This document shows, one piece after another, positions 50,868-59,541 of a stretch of 64,000 nt of DNA. Every line of letters starts with the position of its first letter. The stretch's first letter is position 1. The translations under genes and the position numbers were made by a program. Origin of the DNA: JASMTM01 sp046483075 (GTDB lineage Bacteria; Thermotogota; Thermotogae; Petrotogales; Kosmotogaceae); the NCBI GenBank assembly GCA_046483075.1, contig JAWODV010000042.1, positions 1 to 64,000 of the forward strand. The letters are read 5' to 3'. The notes under the pieces are model-generated. The model was not told the DNA's origin. It made no database searches and saw only the letters and a program-made list of their open reading frames with translations.

Positions 50868-52805
50868 CTAAGAAATCTTTGAACCTGGTAATGCATCTTT
50901 GTCAAGAGTTAAAAGTGAAAGCTGTGAATCATACCTTGCAGCAAGTACCATTCCTTGTGACTCTTCACCCATTAATTTAACGGGCTTCAGATTGGTAACT
51001 ACGACAACCTTTTTACCCTTCAATTCGTCTTCATCATAATGCTTTGCGATACCTGCGATTACCTGTCTTTTACCTTTTTCTCCAAGATCAACAAAAAGCT
51101 TTACCAGCTTATTCGATTTTTCAATTCTTTCTGCTTCAAGAACCTCTCCAACAACAAGCTCAATTTTTGAAAAATCATCAATATCTATTTCACCGTTCGG
51201 TTTGTTCTCTTCTTCTTTTTTATTAGCTGAATTCATTTCTATCTCCTCCTCTGATATCGATGGACCTACCCATTTGTGTTTTGAAATATCTATTCTTGGG
51301 AACAAAGGTTTACCACTTCTTGCCTTTATCCCGCTCTCCAGTTTATTAACTGCCAAATAATCAAAATTTTCCACAAAATCAAGTCCCAGTCTTTCGAAGA
51401 TACTCTTAGCGGTATCCGGCATGATCGGCGCAATCATTATTGCTACAAGCCTCAAAGTGTCAGATAGTCTATATAAAACCGTGTTTAATCGATTTTTCTT
51501 TAAAGGATCTTTCCCTAATTTCCAGGGTTCTGTCAGATCAATATATTTGTTTCCAAATTTTATAAGCTCCCATATCATTTCCAGCGAACCGGTAAATACA
51601 AGATTGTCCATTTTTTCTATGTAGGTTTTTATTGTTTTTTCATTTAAGTCAAGAAGCTTTTTATCCGGCTCAAATAGTTGATTATCGGATTCTGGAATCA
51701 CTCCATCATTGAATTTGAAAATCATCGCAACCGTTCTGTGCAAAAGATTTCCCAGATCATTAGCAAGGTCAGCATTGATTCTACCAACAAGCTTTTTTTC
51801 TGAAAAATCACCATCTCTACCAAATTGAATATCTTTTAAAAGATAATATCTTATTGCGTCATTACCATACGCTTTGACAAAAGTGCGAGGATCAACTGCA
51901 TTTCCAAGAGATTTAGATATTTTTTGACCATTCACTGTTAACCATCCATGTGCATAGACTTGTTTGGGCAAAGGTAATCCCACGGACATAAGCATTGCAG
52001 GCCATATAAGTGAATGAAATCTATTAATTTCTTTACCAATTAAATGAAGTTCAGCTGGCCAGTAGCGATTGAATTTTTCCATATCTTTTGGGTAATTAAG
52101 CGCGCTTATATAGTTAATCAATGCATCCACCCAGACATAAACCACATGTTCTGGATCATCTGGCATTTCAACTCCCCAACTAAAGGAAGTTCTTGTAATG
52201 CTTAAATCCCTTAATCCTTCTTCTAGTATTCTTAACATTTCATTTCTTCTAAAATCAGGTTGAACGAACTCGGGATACTCTTTGAAATGCTTCAAAAGTC
52301 TATCATTGTATTTTGAAAGCCTGAAGAAATAATTCTCTTCACTTATCCATTTAACTTCTCTCCCACAGTCAGGACATTTTTTGCTCTCAACCAGATCTTC
52401 TTCAGACCAAAAGGTTTCACAGGGAACGCAGTACCAGCCTTCATATTTACCTTTGTATAAATCACCGTTTTCTTTCATTTTTGAAATGAAATATTTTACG
52501 GTCTCCATATGTCTTTCGTCAGTTGTTCTTATAAAACCGTCATTTGTTAGCTTAAGATCCTTCCATAACTCTTCAAACTTTTTTGCAAGCCTATTTGTAA
52601 AAGTCTTAGGATCTTCATTGTTTTCTCTGGCAGCTTGAAGCACCTTTTGACCGTGTTCATCAGTTCCTGTCAGAAAAAAAACATCGTATCCTGCCATTCT
52701 TTTATATCTGGCTATAACATCTGCCACAATTGTTGTGTAGGCTGAACCTATGTGTGGCTCTGAATTAATATAGTATATCGGGGTAGTAACGTAATATGAA
52801 TCCAT
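50868..52805 (-). CDS. metG: methionyl-tRNA synthetase with C-terminal tRNA-binding domain
   Basis: It charges initiator and elongator tRNA-Met. The 645-aa protein has YYINSEPHIGSAYTT (HIGH-type), the zinc cysteines CVPCETFWSEEDLVESKKCPDCG, KISKSLGNAVD (KMSKS-type) and a helical anticodon domain. A Lys/Glu-rich linker leads to a C-terminal EMAP/Trbp111-like OB-fold (IELVVGEVLEAERIEKSNKL, GMVLAARY). GGAGG precedes the ATG. It is the first gene of the metG-gyrA-lexA-rpiB unit. Confidence 0.95.
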   Translation of the reverse strand: MDSYYVTTPIYYINSEPHIGSAYTTIVADVIARYKRMAGYDVFFLTGTDEHGQKVLQAARENNEDPKTFTNRLAKKFEELWKDLKLTNDGFIRTTDERHMETVKYFISKMKENGDLYKGKYEGWYCVPCETFWSEEDLVESKKCPDCGREVKWISEENYFFRLSKYNDRLLKHFKEYPEFVQPDFRRNEMLRILEEGLRDLSITRTSFSWGVEMPDDPEHVVYVWVDALINYISALNYPKDMEKFNRYWPAELHLIGKEINRFHSLIWPAMLMSVGLPLPKQVYAHGWLTVNGQKISKSLGNAVDPRTFVKAYGNDAIRYYLLKDIQFGRDGDFSEKKLVGRINADLANDLGNLLHRTVAMIFKFNDGVIPESDNQLFEPDKKLLDLNEKTIKTYIEKMDNLVFTGSLEMIWELIKFGNKYIDLTEPWKLGKDPLKKNRLNTVLYRLSDTLRLVAIMIAPIMPDTAKSIFERLGLDFVENFDYLAVNKLESGIKARSGKPLFPRIDISKHKWVGPSISEEEIEMNSANKKEEENKPNGEIDIDDFSKIELVVGEVLEAERIEKSNKLVKLFVDLGEKGKRQVIAGIAKHYDEDELKGKKVVVVTNLKPVKLMGEESQGMVLAARYDSQLSLLTLDKDALPGSKIS

Positions 52806-52893
52806 GTTAGAACCTCCGTGAACAAATTCTAAATATATTTTCTGTTGTTATCTAATCTTGTTAAAATTAAGAAATAAAATGAATAGTTAAATC

Positions 52894-52923
52894 GAGCGAA
52901 TCATAATGTGTAATGATTCGCTC
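52894..52923 (-). terminator. hairpin after the Wzy-type gene
   Basis: GAGCGAATCAT and ATGATTCGCTC form a perfect 11-bp stem with an 8-base loop, downstream of the exopolysaccharide operon and upstream of metG. The T-tract on the minus strand is poor (GATTTAAC), so it may be a weak terminator or a boundary structure. Confidence 0.55.
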
Positions 52924-52991
52924 ATTATCCAAATTATATTATACCATTTTTTAGCTGTTGGTTATACAGAAGTATTCCGAAGTAATGCCAA

Positions 52992-55793
52992 TTATTTTTT
53001 CAATTCTGTTTCAATTTCTTCATATTTTGATATAAATGCTTTCATATCATTTGCTATGTCTTTTCCTTGATATGCTTGTAGGCTTTCAACCATTAACAAA
53101 TAGGCAGGACGGTAAATATCAATCACCTGCCCAAGAAACTCCGTTCTTCTGGGGAGGGAATCCGAATAGCTGGAATTTGCAAAGTCGTAACAATACGTTA
53201 GGGTATCTAAAGGTACACCTATGATATTTCCTTCTGCCATTCCCTTGACTGCCCAAACGTGTTTTTGCGCAACATCAAGAATTAACATTGCTTTTTCTTC
53301 CGTTTGTTTTACTACCTGTACTATTGATTGCATATATTCCTTATAAACATCTTTCCAATCGTTATATCTGTTCCAGGAACCTGGCAACAACGTTATCCCA
53401 AGATCGTACCAGTATAGAGCCTGTTCTTTACAATATTCTCTGTAACTCTTTGTAACTACTAAAAATTGTTCAAATTTATCAAACTGCTGTTCTATTGCAC
53501 TCTTTCTTTGATTAAGGTAACTAATGTATTGATCAATTTTTGGAGTTATTGAACTAAAAATCCTTCCCACCAACCTTGGTGTTTGTCTTTCACTAAAATG
53601 GATCATAGAAGATTCATAGTAATCAACAGCGTTTTGCAACATCTGGATTTGAGCTAAATATCTTAGATAAAGAACATTAATTATCTGTTCATCAATAGTT
53701 TCTCTGTTTTCATTAATGAATTCATTATATGGAGCTGTCCTTACAGACTTTTCAGGAAGTGGAACAATTTCCAGATTTCCATCAAATTCTTTTTGTATAA
53801 ATGAAGTAAAGTTACTCTGTTTATCATCCGCAGTCAATATATTGATAATCTCATCTGAAGTAAGATTCCTGTTAAGTATTTGAGGTTTCGTTCCAAGTCC
53901 ACCAAGATACCATAATGGCTTTCCAAAAACAGGGTTTACCGCCGTTGAGGTTTTAAATAAAGTAACTGCATCATTAAAATATTCTTCGGATTTCTCCAGT
54001 AAATAGTTATACTGTTTAAGGTTGTTCTCAAGCTTTTCCGAAATCTCCTGAATTTCTTCCTGTCTCTCTTTCTCTGCGGCAGCAATAAAATCTCGTTCTG
54101 AAAGATTTGAGTATTTTTGTTTTAACGTTTGACCTTTAGCTGCCATGTAATTCGTTAAATTCTTTAGATAATCGAACTGACCTTCGAAATTTTCTAGATT
54201 TGACTGAAGTTGCTTTATCTGATCAGAATCAACTTTCATGCTTTCCTGATAGTAAGCATAATAATACTGCTGCGCTTCCTGAGCTTTTCTAAAATAACCT
54301 TCTCCAAGATATGCAGTAAATTTAAGAAAAATCGATGGTATGAAAAGAACAAGAAAAACTATTAATAAAATCGATCTCTTGATATTAATTGGTTTTAAAT
54401 CCTTATTGAAATATGAACCAGTTGCAATGGCTATTATAAATACACCAGCCATAAGATTGGGTTGCATATGAAGCGGAAATTCAAACAAAGTATGAACCGT
54501 GAGTGAAAAAATCCCAGCTCCCAGAGCTCCATACATCAACAGGTCAATACGGTTATGCAACTTAAAAATCACCCTAAAGTATCTGATCACAAGAAACAGC
54601 ATAAAAAGTATGATAAATATGAATCCAATTAAACCAGTCTCACCCAACACCTGTAAATAATCATTATGTGTTCTTTTAAAATTGTTCCATACGGTCATGT
54701 AACCTGGATTTGATTGAAGTACATCAGGTGAATACAACAGATGATATAGCTGGAAAGTACCTATTCCTGTTCCAAAAACAAGGTGCATTCTGTTGGAATC
54801 ATCCACCCATTGATAAATAGAATTTTTCCAGGCTGAAAATCTTTCATTCCATGACCTGCTGGACGATATTGCTGAACCTATTCTACTTGTAACATTTATC
54901 TGTCCCCCTCCAGAAACCGGAGTAGGCGTCAAATATAAATAAGATGTGACGACAACCAAAATCAACGCTAGAACCACAAATATTTTGCCTATTCTTACGA
55001 AATCATCTTTTTTAAATGATTCTATTTTTCTAGAAAGTAAAAGATAAAAAACTATAAACAAAAGATTCCCAACCAGGATACCTACCATCACTGTTCTCGT
55101 TTCAGCCACAAAAATCGCTGCAAGCATGGGAACTAAAAATGCAAGTAAAACAGACTTTAAAATCGTAACTGAGAGCTTACTCTTGAAAAGTTCCTTAAGT
55201 GGCTTTGGATTAACAAGGAAATAAATTACCATAGGAATGGTAAGACCCATATAATCGGAGACAAAATTTGGATTTCCAATTGTTGATCTCATTGCTGCAC
55301 GGGTCAAACTATCGCCAGTCTTACCCATAAATAAATCGTAACCAATATAATAATTTAGCAGTCCATTAAAGGATACAATCGCTGCGGTAATTACGAAAAA
55401 AAGCATAGCCAGTTCAATTTTTGGTCTGGTTTTAAACGTATTGGAAATATAAATACCAGTAATTACAACAATCAAAGCATAAATAGCAATATCAAGGGTA
55501 TACCTGAAATAGTGAGGATTGTCCTGCAACAAAGGAAATATTGACAGTATAGCAGCCACACCAAATCCCAGAGCAGCAATATGTACTTTGTTATAGTAAA
55601 TCCTTAATGAATTCTCCCGTTTTTTTAACAAACCAATGATTAAAAGAACAGCGAATCCAAAAGTGTAAATTAAATGTTTTCCTGTTGAAGGTTCGTGAGT
55701 AAAACCCCTTACTATGAATAATGGAATAACCAGTATCATTGCAAGGTAAATGATCGTTTCAAAATTAAGATTTAATTTTTTCTCTTTAACCAT
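52992..55793 (-). CDS. O-antigen ligase/Wzy-type polysaccharide membrane protein with long C-terminal region
   Basis: This membrane protein likely polymerises or ligates surface polysaccharide. The 933-aa protein has about 12-13 helices in the first ~480 residues. The Wzy_C signature RTHNDYLQVLGETGLIGFIF lies near 372-391, preceded by a large periplasmic loop. Residues ~490-933 form a soluble, Gln/Tyr/Glu-rich, coiled-coil-like region (KAQEAQQYYYAYYQESM, EEIQEISEKLENNLKQYNYLL). This region is much larger than in usual ligases and is the odd feature. It is last in the operon, 13 bases after the ZIP gene. Confidence 0.8.
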   Translation of the reverse strand: MVKEKKLNLNFETIIYLAMILVIPLFIVRGFTHEPSTGKHLIYTFGFAVLLIIGLLKKRENSLRIYYNKVHIAALGFGVAAILSIFPLLQDNPHYFRYTLDIAIYALIVVITGIYISNTFKTRPKIELAMLFFVITAAIVSFNGLLNYYIGYDLFMGKTGDSLTRAAMRSTIGNPNFVSDYMGLTIPMVIYFLVNPKPLKELFKSKLSVTILKSVLLAFLVPMLAAIFVAETRTVMVGILVGNLLFIVFYLLLSRKIESFKKDDFVRIGKIFVVLALILVVVTSYLYLTPTPVSGGGQINVTSRIGSAISSSRSWNERFSAWKNSIYQWVDDSNRMHLVFGTGIGTFQLYHLLYSPDVLQSNPGYMTVWNNFKRTHNDYLQVLGETGLIGFIFIILFMLFLVIRYFRVIFKLHNRIDLLMYGALGAGIFSLTVHTLFEFPLHMQPNLMAGVFIIAIATGSYFNKDLKPINIKRSILLIVFLVLFIPSIFLKFTAYLGEGYFRKAQEAQQYYYAYYQESMKVDSDQIKQLQSNLENFEGQFDYLKNLTNYMAAKGQTLKQKYSNLSERDFIAAAEKERQEEIQEISEKLENNLKQYNYLLEKSEEYFNDAVTLFKTSTAVNPVFGKPLWYLGGLGTKPQILNRNLTSDEIINILTADDKQSNFTSFIQKEFDGNLEIVPLPEKSVRTAPYNEFINENRETIDEQIINVLYLRYLAQIQMLQNAVDYYESSMIHFSERQTPRLVGRIFSSITPKIDQYISYLNQRKSAIEQQFDKFEQFLVVTKSYREYCKEQALYWYDLGITLLPGSWNRYNDWKDVYKEYMQSIVQVVKQTEEKAMLILDVAQKHVWAVKGMAEGNIIGVPLDTLTYCYDFANSSYSDSLPRRTEFLGQVIDIYRPAYLLMVESLQAYQGKDIANDMKAFISKYEEIETELKK

Positions 55794-55806
55794 AATTTAT
55801 CTCTCC

Positions 55807-56556
55807 TTACCCCAATAAAACATCAAAAAGTGTCATTAAGACAAACCCAGCAACTATAGAATAGGTGGATAACCTTTCAAAACCGCCACTATGAGTTTCT
55901 GGAATAACCTCATCACTAATAACATACAACATCGCTCCTCCTGCAAAGGCCATTGCATAAGGAAGTAATGGTCTTGAAACTGTTATAAGCACTGCCCCAA
56001 TAATACCACCAACCAGCTCTACCATTCCAGTACCAAAAGATACCAGAAAAGATTTTCCAGGCTTGTACCCTGCACCAATCAAGCTTGCTGTTACCGCCGC
56101 ACCTTCAGGTATATTTTGCAAACCTATAGCAATAGCAATTGTAACAGCTTCAGGTGTGAAAGCTCCTACACCAACCGCCATCCCTTCAGGAAAATTATGC
56201 AGTGTTATTGCAATAACGAACAACCATATCTTGCTAATTTTCACTTTTTCTAAGGGGCCTTCATACCCTTTGATAAGATGTTCATGAGGTGAAAACTTAT
56301 CCATTAGATCAATGAAAATTCCACCAAGTAAAAAGCCTATTACAAACTTAAAAGGTCCACCAATCTCTATGGACGGCATTACAAGACTAAAGGCCGTAGC
56401 GGCAAGCATAACTCCAGCAGCGAATCCAAGAAATATATCAAGCATCTTTCTGCTGACTCCCTTTTTAAAGAACAAAAAGGGAAATGCACCAATAGATGTT
56501 GCTGTTCCTGCAATTGCGCTGTATACTATTCCTGTTAAAGTTTCGCTAGTAAACAC
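55807..56556 (-). CDS. ZIP-family metal transporter
   Basis: The 249-aa protein has eight helices. Metal-site motifs are ITLHNFPEGMAVGVG (helix 4) and IGLQNIPEGAAVTASL (helix 5), as in ZupT-type zinc/iron/manganese importers. A His-containing loop is present (DKFSPHEHL). Its GTG start overlaps the wzc stop, so it is firmly inside the exopolysaccharide operon, an unusual position. Metal supply for glycosyltransferases or the PHP phosphatase is a guess. Confidence 0.88.
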   Translation of the reverse strand: MFTSETLTGIVYSAIAGTATSIGAFPFLFFKKGVSRKMLDIFLGFAAGVMLAATAFSLVMPSIEIGGPFKFVIGFLLGGIFIDLMDKFSPHEHLIKGYEGPLEKVKISKIWLFVIAITLHNFPEGMAVGVGAFTPEAVTIAIAIGLQNIPEGAAVTASLIGAGYKPGKSFLVSFGTGMVELVGGIIGAVLITVSRPLLPYAMAFAGGAMLYVISDEVIPETHSGGFERLSTYSIVAGFVLMTLFDVLLG

Positions 56557-58808
56557 TATTTCTTGCCTCTGAAATAATCAAGGATATTCTTTGACTTTTT
56601 TCGTCGCTTCTTTTTACCTTTATTACTGTAATAATAGTAATAATAGTAGTAATTCGAAGTATGTCTTTCAACACCATTTACAATAAAACCGTATACATTG
56701 ACTCCTGTATTAGACAAATTTTGAATTGATATCTGTAATCCATCTCTTGGAGCCATTCCGGGTCTTACAACCATCACCACCCCATCAAGTTTATTACCCA
56801 ATAACGATACATCTGATGTAACCAATGCTGGTGGCGTATCTACAATAATCACATCATACATTTCTTTTACATTCTTTAATACCTCATCCATTTTCTTAGA
56901 AGAGAGTAATATAGTAGGATTGGGTGGTATATTTCCATGTGTTATAACATCTATATTAGCGTCATAATGATTAATTACCTCATTTAGAGGAATATTTCCA
57001 GTTAAAAGATCAGCAATACCTAATAATTCTTTATTATCTTTTGTGGCTTTCAAACCCAGTATTTTTTCAATACGAGGTCTTCGCATGTCAAAATCAAGGA
57101 TCAACACTTTTTTACCTTTGGAAGCAAAAGCATAAGCAAGATTCACACTGATAAATGTTTTCCCTTCTTTTGGAGTTACTGATGTAACCCCAAGTACTTT
57201 GTCATCATGCATCATAAACTCAATATTGCTTGCAGTAAGCTTAATTGCCTCTGATTGGGGTGAAACCGGTTTGTTCTTTACAAATAATTCATTTCCCAGT
57301 TCTTCTTCTGGAATTAGAGGAACTCTTCCTATTACATTTTTTCTGCCATAACGTTCAATTTCTTCTTCTGTCTTTAAAGTTTTATCAAGATATTCCATTA
57401 AGAAAACAGCGAGCATACCTAAAAAGATACCAAGCACTCCACCAATAGCCAATGACAACTTTTTGTTTGGCTTTACAGGTGACTGTGGTATTATAGCTGA
57501 ATCTACAACCGCTGCATTTCCAACTACCGCAGCTTCTTCAATCTTTGCTTCTTCCAGTTTTTCAAGGAGCAATGTGTAAAGGTTCTCTTTTACTGTGATT
57601 TTTCTTTCTAACTCCAGTAATCTTTGTTCAATTTTAGGTAACTTAGAAAGCTGCCCTTCATATTCTTTCCTTAATTCATTTACCGCAGCTATTCTCGCCT
57701 CAAAAACATGGACTTTTGATTCGCTACTAATAATACCTGTTAAAATTTCTTGATACACAGGATTTAGTGTTTGACTTTCTCCAGTAAGAATGAATTCTTC
57801 TGTCTGTTCTTTTATCAAGTTTTCTGTTTCTGCGATTTCCGTTTTCTTTGCTATAACTTTTGGATCGGATTCCGAATATTGCTGTCTTAAAGAAGCCAGT
57901 TCTATTTTTAAGTCAACCAGTTTGCTTTTTAATTGTGATAATATAGGATTTCTACTTAAGGTTTCCGATGTTTTTACCCATTTTTGTTTAAGTCTTTCTG
58001 CTTCAGGAGAATCAAATTCATCAAGCAACTTTTCATAAGATTCTTTTTCTGCAAGAGTTTCTTCCAGTTGTACCTGTAATGAATTATATTGTCCATCATA
58101 TTGAGATAACATCTCCAATATCCATCGAGCCTGTTCTTGAAGAACGTAAATGCCTGTTTCTTCTTTATACGCTCTGAGCTCATTTGTGGCCTCTTTCAAA
58201 TCCTCTTCAAGATTGGGAATCTGTGATTCAATAAATCCCTTTCTCATTGAAACATCTCTTTTTGCCAGCTCAGCAAGTTTTTCATTATAAACAACCGCAA
58301 GAGTGTTAGCTATATCCTTTGCAAGAGGAGGGTTCTTATGTTGTACTGAAATACGAACTATAGTTGTATCCTTCACCGGAGACACCGTGATTATATTACT
58401 CAAAGATTTTACAAGAGAAGAACGTATATCCTCCATCGAACTTCCCTGCTGAAGCATCTCATTTATTCTTTGTTGTTCTATCATTCTATCAACGAGATTT
58501 AATTCCTCAACTACCTTTTCAAGATTACTCCTGCTTTTAATGAGTTCAATTTCAGTTGAAATATTCTGGCTTGAATAGCCACCTGAAACACTATCCATAA
58601 AAATAGTATTAAGAGATGATTTAGAACTGCTTTCAACTTTGACAGTTACAGAAGCCTCATAAATTGGTGTTGTAACAAGTAAGTAGATACCTGTAATGAC
58701 TACAACTACAATGACCACAGCTAGAAAGATCTTCCATCTCTTTCTAAACATACGGAGAATATCTTCCAATGTAAGTTCTCTGTAATCCTGTGAATTCTCT
58801 TCCATCAC
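56556..58808 (-). CDS. Wzc-type chain-length determinant and bacterial tyrosine kinase
   Basis: It controls polysaccharide chain length and export by self-phosphorylation. The 750-aa protein has a Wzz domain with membrane helices at ~32-52 and ~445-465, and a long periplasmic coiled coil between them. The cytoplasmic BY-kinase domain has Walker A TPKEGKT with K550, Walker A' LILDFDMRRPRIEKIL and Walker B VIIVDTPPAL. The C-terminal phospho-acceptor tail has eight consecutive tyrosines (720-727) followed by a very basic stretch. It lies 16 bases after the CpsB gene, its likely phosphatase. Confidence 0.92.
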   Translation of the reverse strand: MMEENSQDYRELTLEDILRMFRKRWKIFLAVVIVVVVITGIYLLVTTPIYEASVTVKVESSSKSSLNTIFMDSVSGGYSSQNISTEIELIKSRSNLEKVVEELNLVDRMIEQQRINEMLQQGSSMEDIRSSLVKSLSNIITVSPVKDTTIVRISVQHKNPPLAKDIANTLAVVYNEKLAELAKRDVSMRKGFIESQIPNLEEDLKEATNELRAYKEETGIYVLQEQARWILEMLSQYDGQYNSLQVQLEETLAEKESYEKLLDEFDSPEAERLKQKWVKTSETLSRNPILSQLKSKLVDLKIELASLRQQYSESDPKVIAKKTEIAETENLIKEQTEEFILTGESQTLNPVYQEILTGIISSESKVHVFEARIAAVNELRKEYEGQLSKLPKIEQRLLELERKITVKENLYTLLLEKLEEAKIEEAAVVGNAAVVDSAIIPQSPVKPNKKLSLAIGGVLGIFLGMLAVFLMEYLDKTLKTEEEIERYGRKNVIGRVPLIPEEELGNELFVKNKPVSPQSEAIKLTASNIEFMMHDDKVLGVTSVTPKEGKTFISVNLAYAFASKGKKVLILDFDMRRPRIEKILGLKATKDNKELLGIADLLTGNIPLNEVINHYDANIDVITHGNIPPNPTILLSSKKMDEVLKNVKEMYDVIIVDTPPALVTSDVSLLGNKLDGVVMVVRPGMAPRDGLQISIQNLSNTGVNVYGFIVNGVERHTSNYYYYYYYYSNKGKKKRRKKSKNILDYFRGKK

Positions 58809-58824
58809 TATACCCCCAAACTCT

Positions 58825-59541
58825 TCAGGTTAATAACTCTTCATTTCTCAAGGAAGTGTAAATATTGTTTTTTTTATCAATTAATTCTCTTTTATCCCTT
58901 AAATTATGTTTATCACTTCCAGTGAAATCTATCCAGTTAAATCTGTTTAATAATCTTAAAATCCTTTTCTGTTTCAATGTAGGATTGATCAACGTATTCC
59001 AGTTAACCTGAAAAAAAATGCCCATATTTTTCATTTGAATTAATAAGTCCGTAGGTTCGACAGTACCTTTAAAAACATTTATCATGTTATCCCTATACAA
59101 ATAACTATATCTTTCAATATGAGCTAAAATAATTTTATAACCCTTTTTTTGAAATTCATACAATTCTTTCATTCCAGAAATCGGAAACATCTCCACTGGG
59201 AATTCAACAAGTAGATAATTACTATTTCCCAGTGGAATTACTCTTTTTTTTGAAACACCAGGTAAAATATAAACTTCTGATCCCAATTTAAGATTAACAT
59301 CATTATCAATATTAATTCTTAGCTCTTCCAGTTTTTCATCAAACAAATCACCTTCAGAATTAACATTTGGAGAATACAAGTGCGGAGTCAAGAATAGATT
59401 ATTAATTCCTTTCTTTTTCATCATATTAATTATCTTGATACTCTCTTTAATATCCCTACATCCATCATCCACACCGGGAAGTAAATGACAGTGCATATCA
59501 ACTCCAACTATTTTTCGTTTCACAAATCCATCACTCGCCAT
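58825..59541 (-). CDS. CpsB/CapC-type PHP protein-tyrosine phosphatase
   Basis: It dephosphorylates the tyrosine kinase tail. The 238-aa PHP protein has DMHCHLLPGVDDGCRD (residues ~15-30), LTPHLYSP, LGSEVYILPGV, ILAHIERY and FTGSDKHNLR, giving a complete metal site. The ATG at 59541 overlaps the end of the SLBB gene by eleven bases, but a GTG at 59523 with GATGG upstream is also possible. It lies directly before the kinase gene. Confidence 0.88.
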   Translation of the reverse strand: MASDGFVKRKIVGVDMHCHLLPGVDDGCRDIKESIKIINMMKKKGINNLFLTPHLYSPNVNSEGDLFDEKLEELRINIDNDVNLKLGSEVYILPGVSKKRVIPLGNSNYLLVEFPVEMFPISGMKELYEFQKKGYKIILAHIERYSYLYRDNMINVFKGTVEPTDLLIQMKNMGIFFQVNWNTLINPTLKQKRILRLLNRFNWIDFTGSDKHNLRDKRELIDKKNNIYTSLRNEELLT

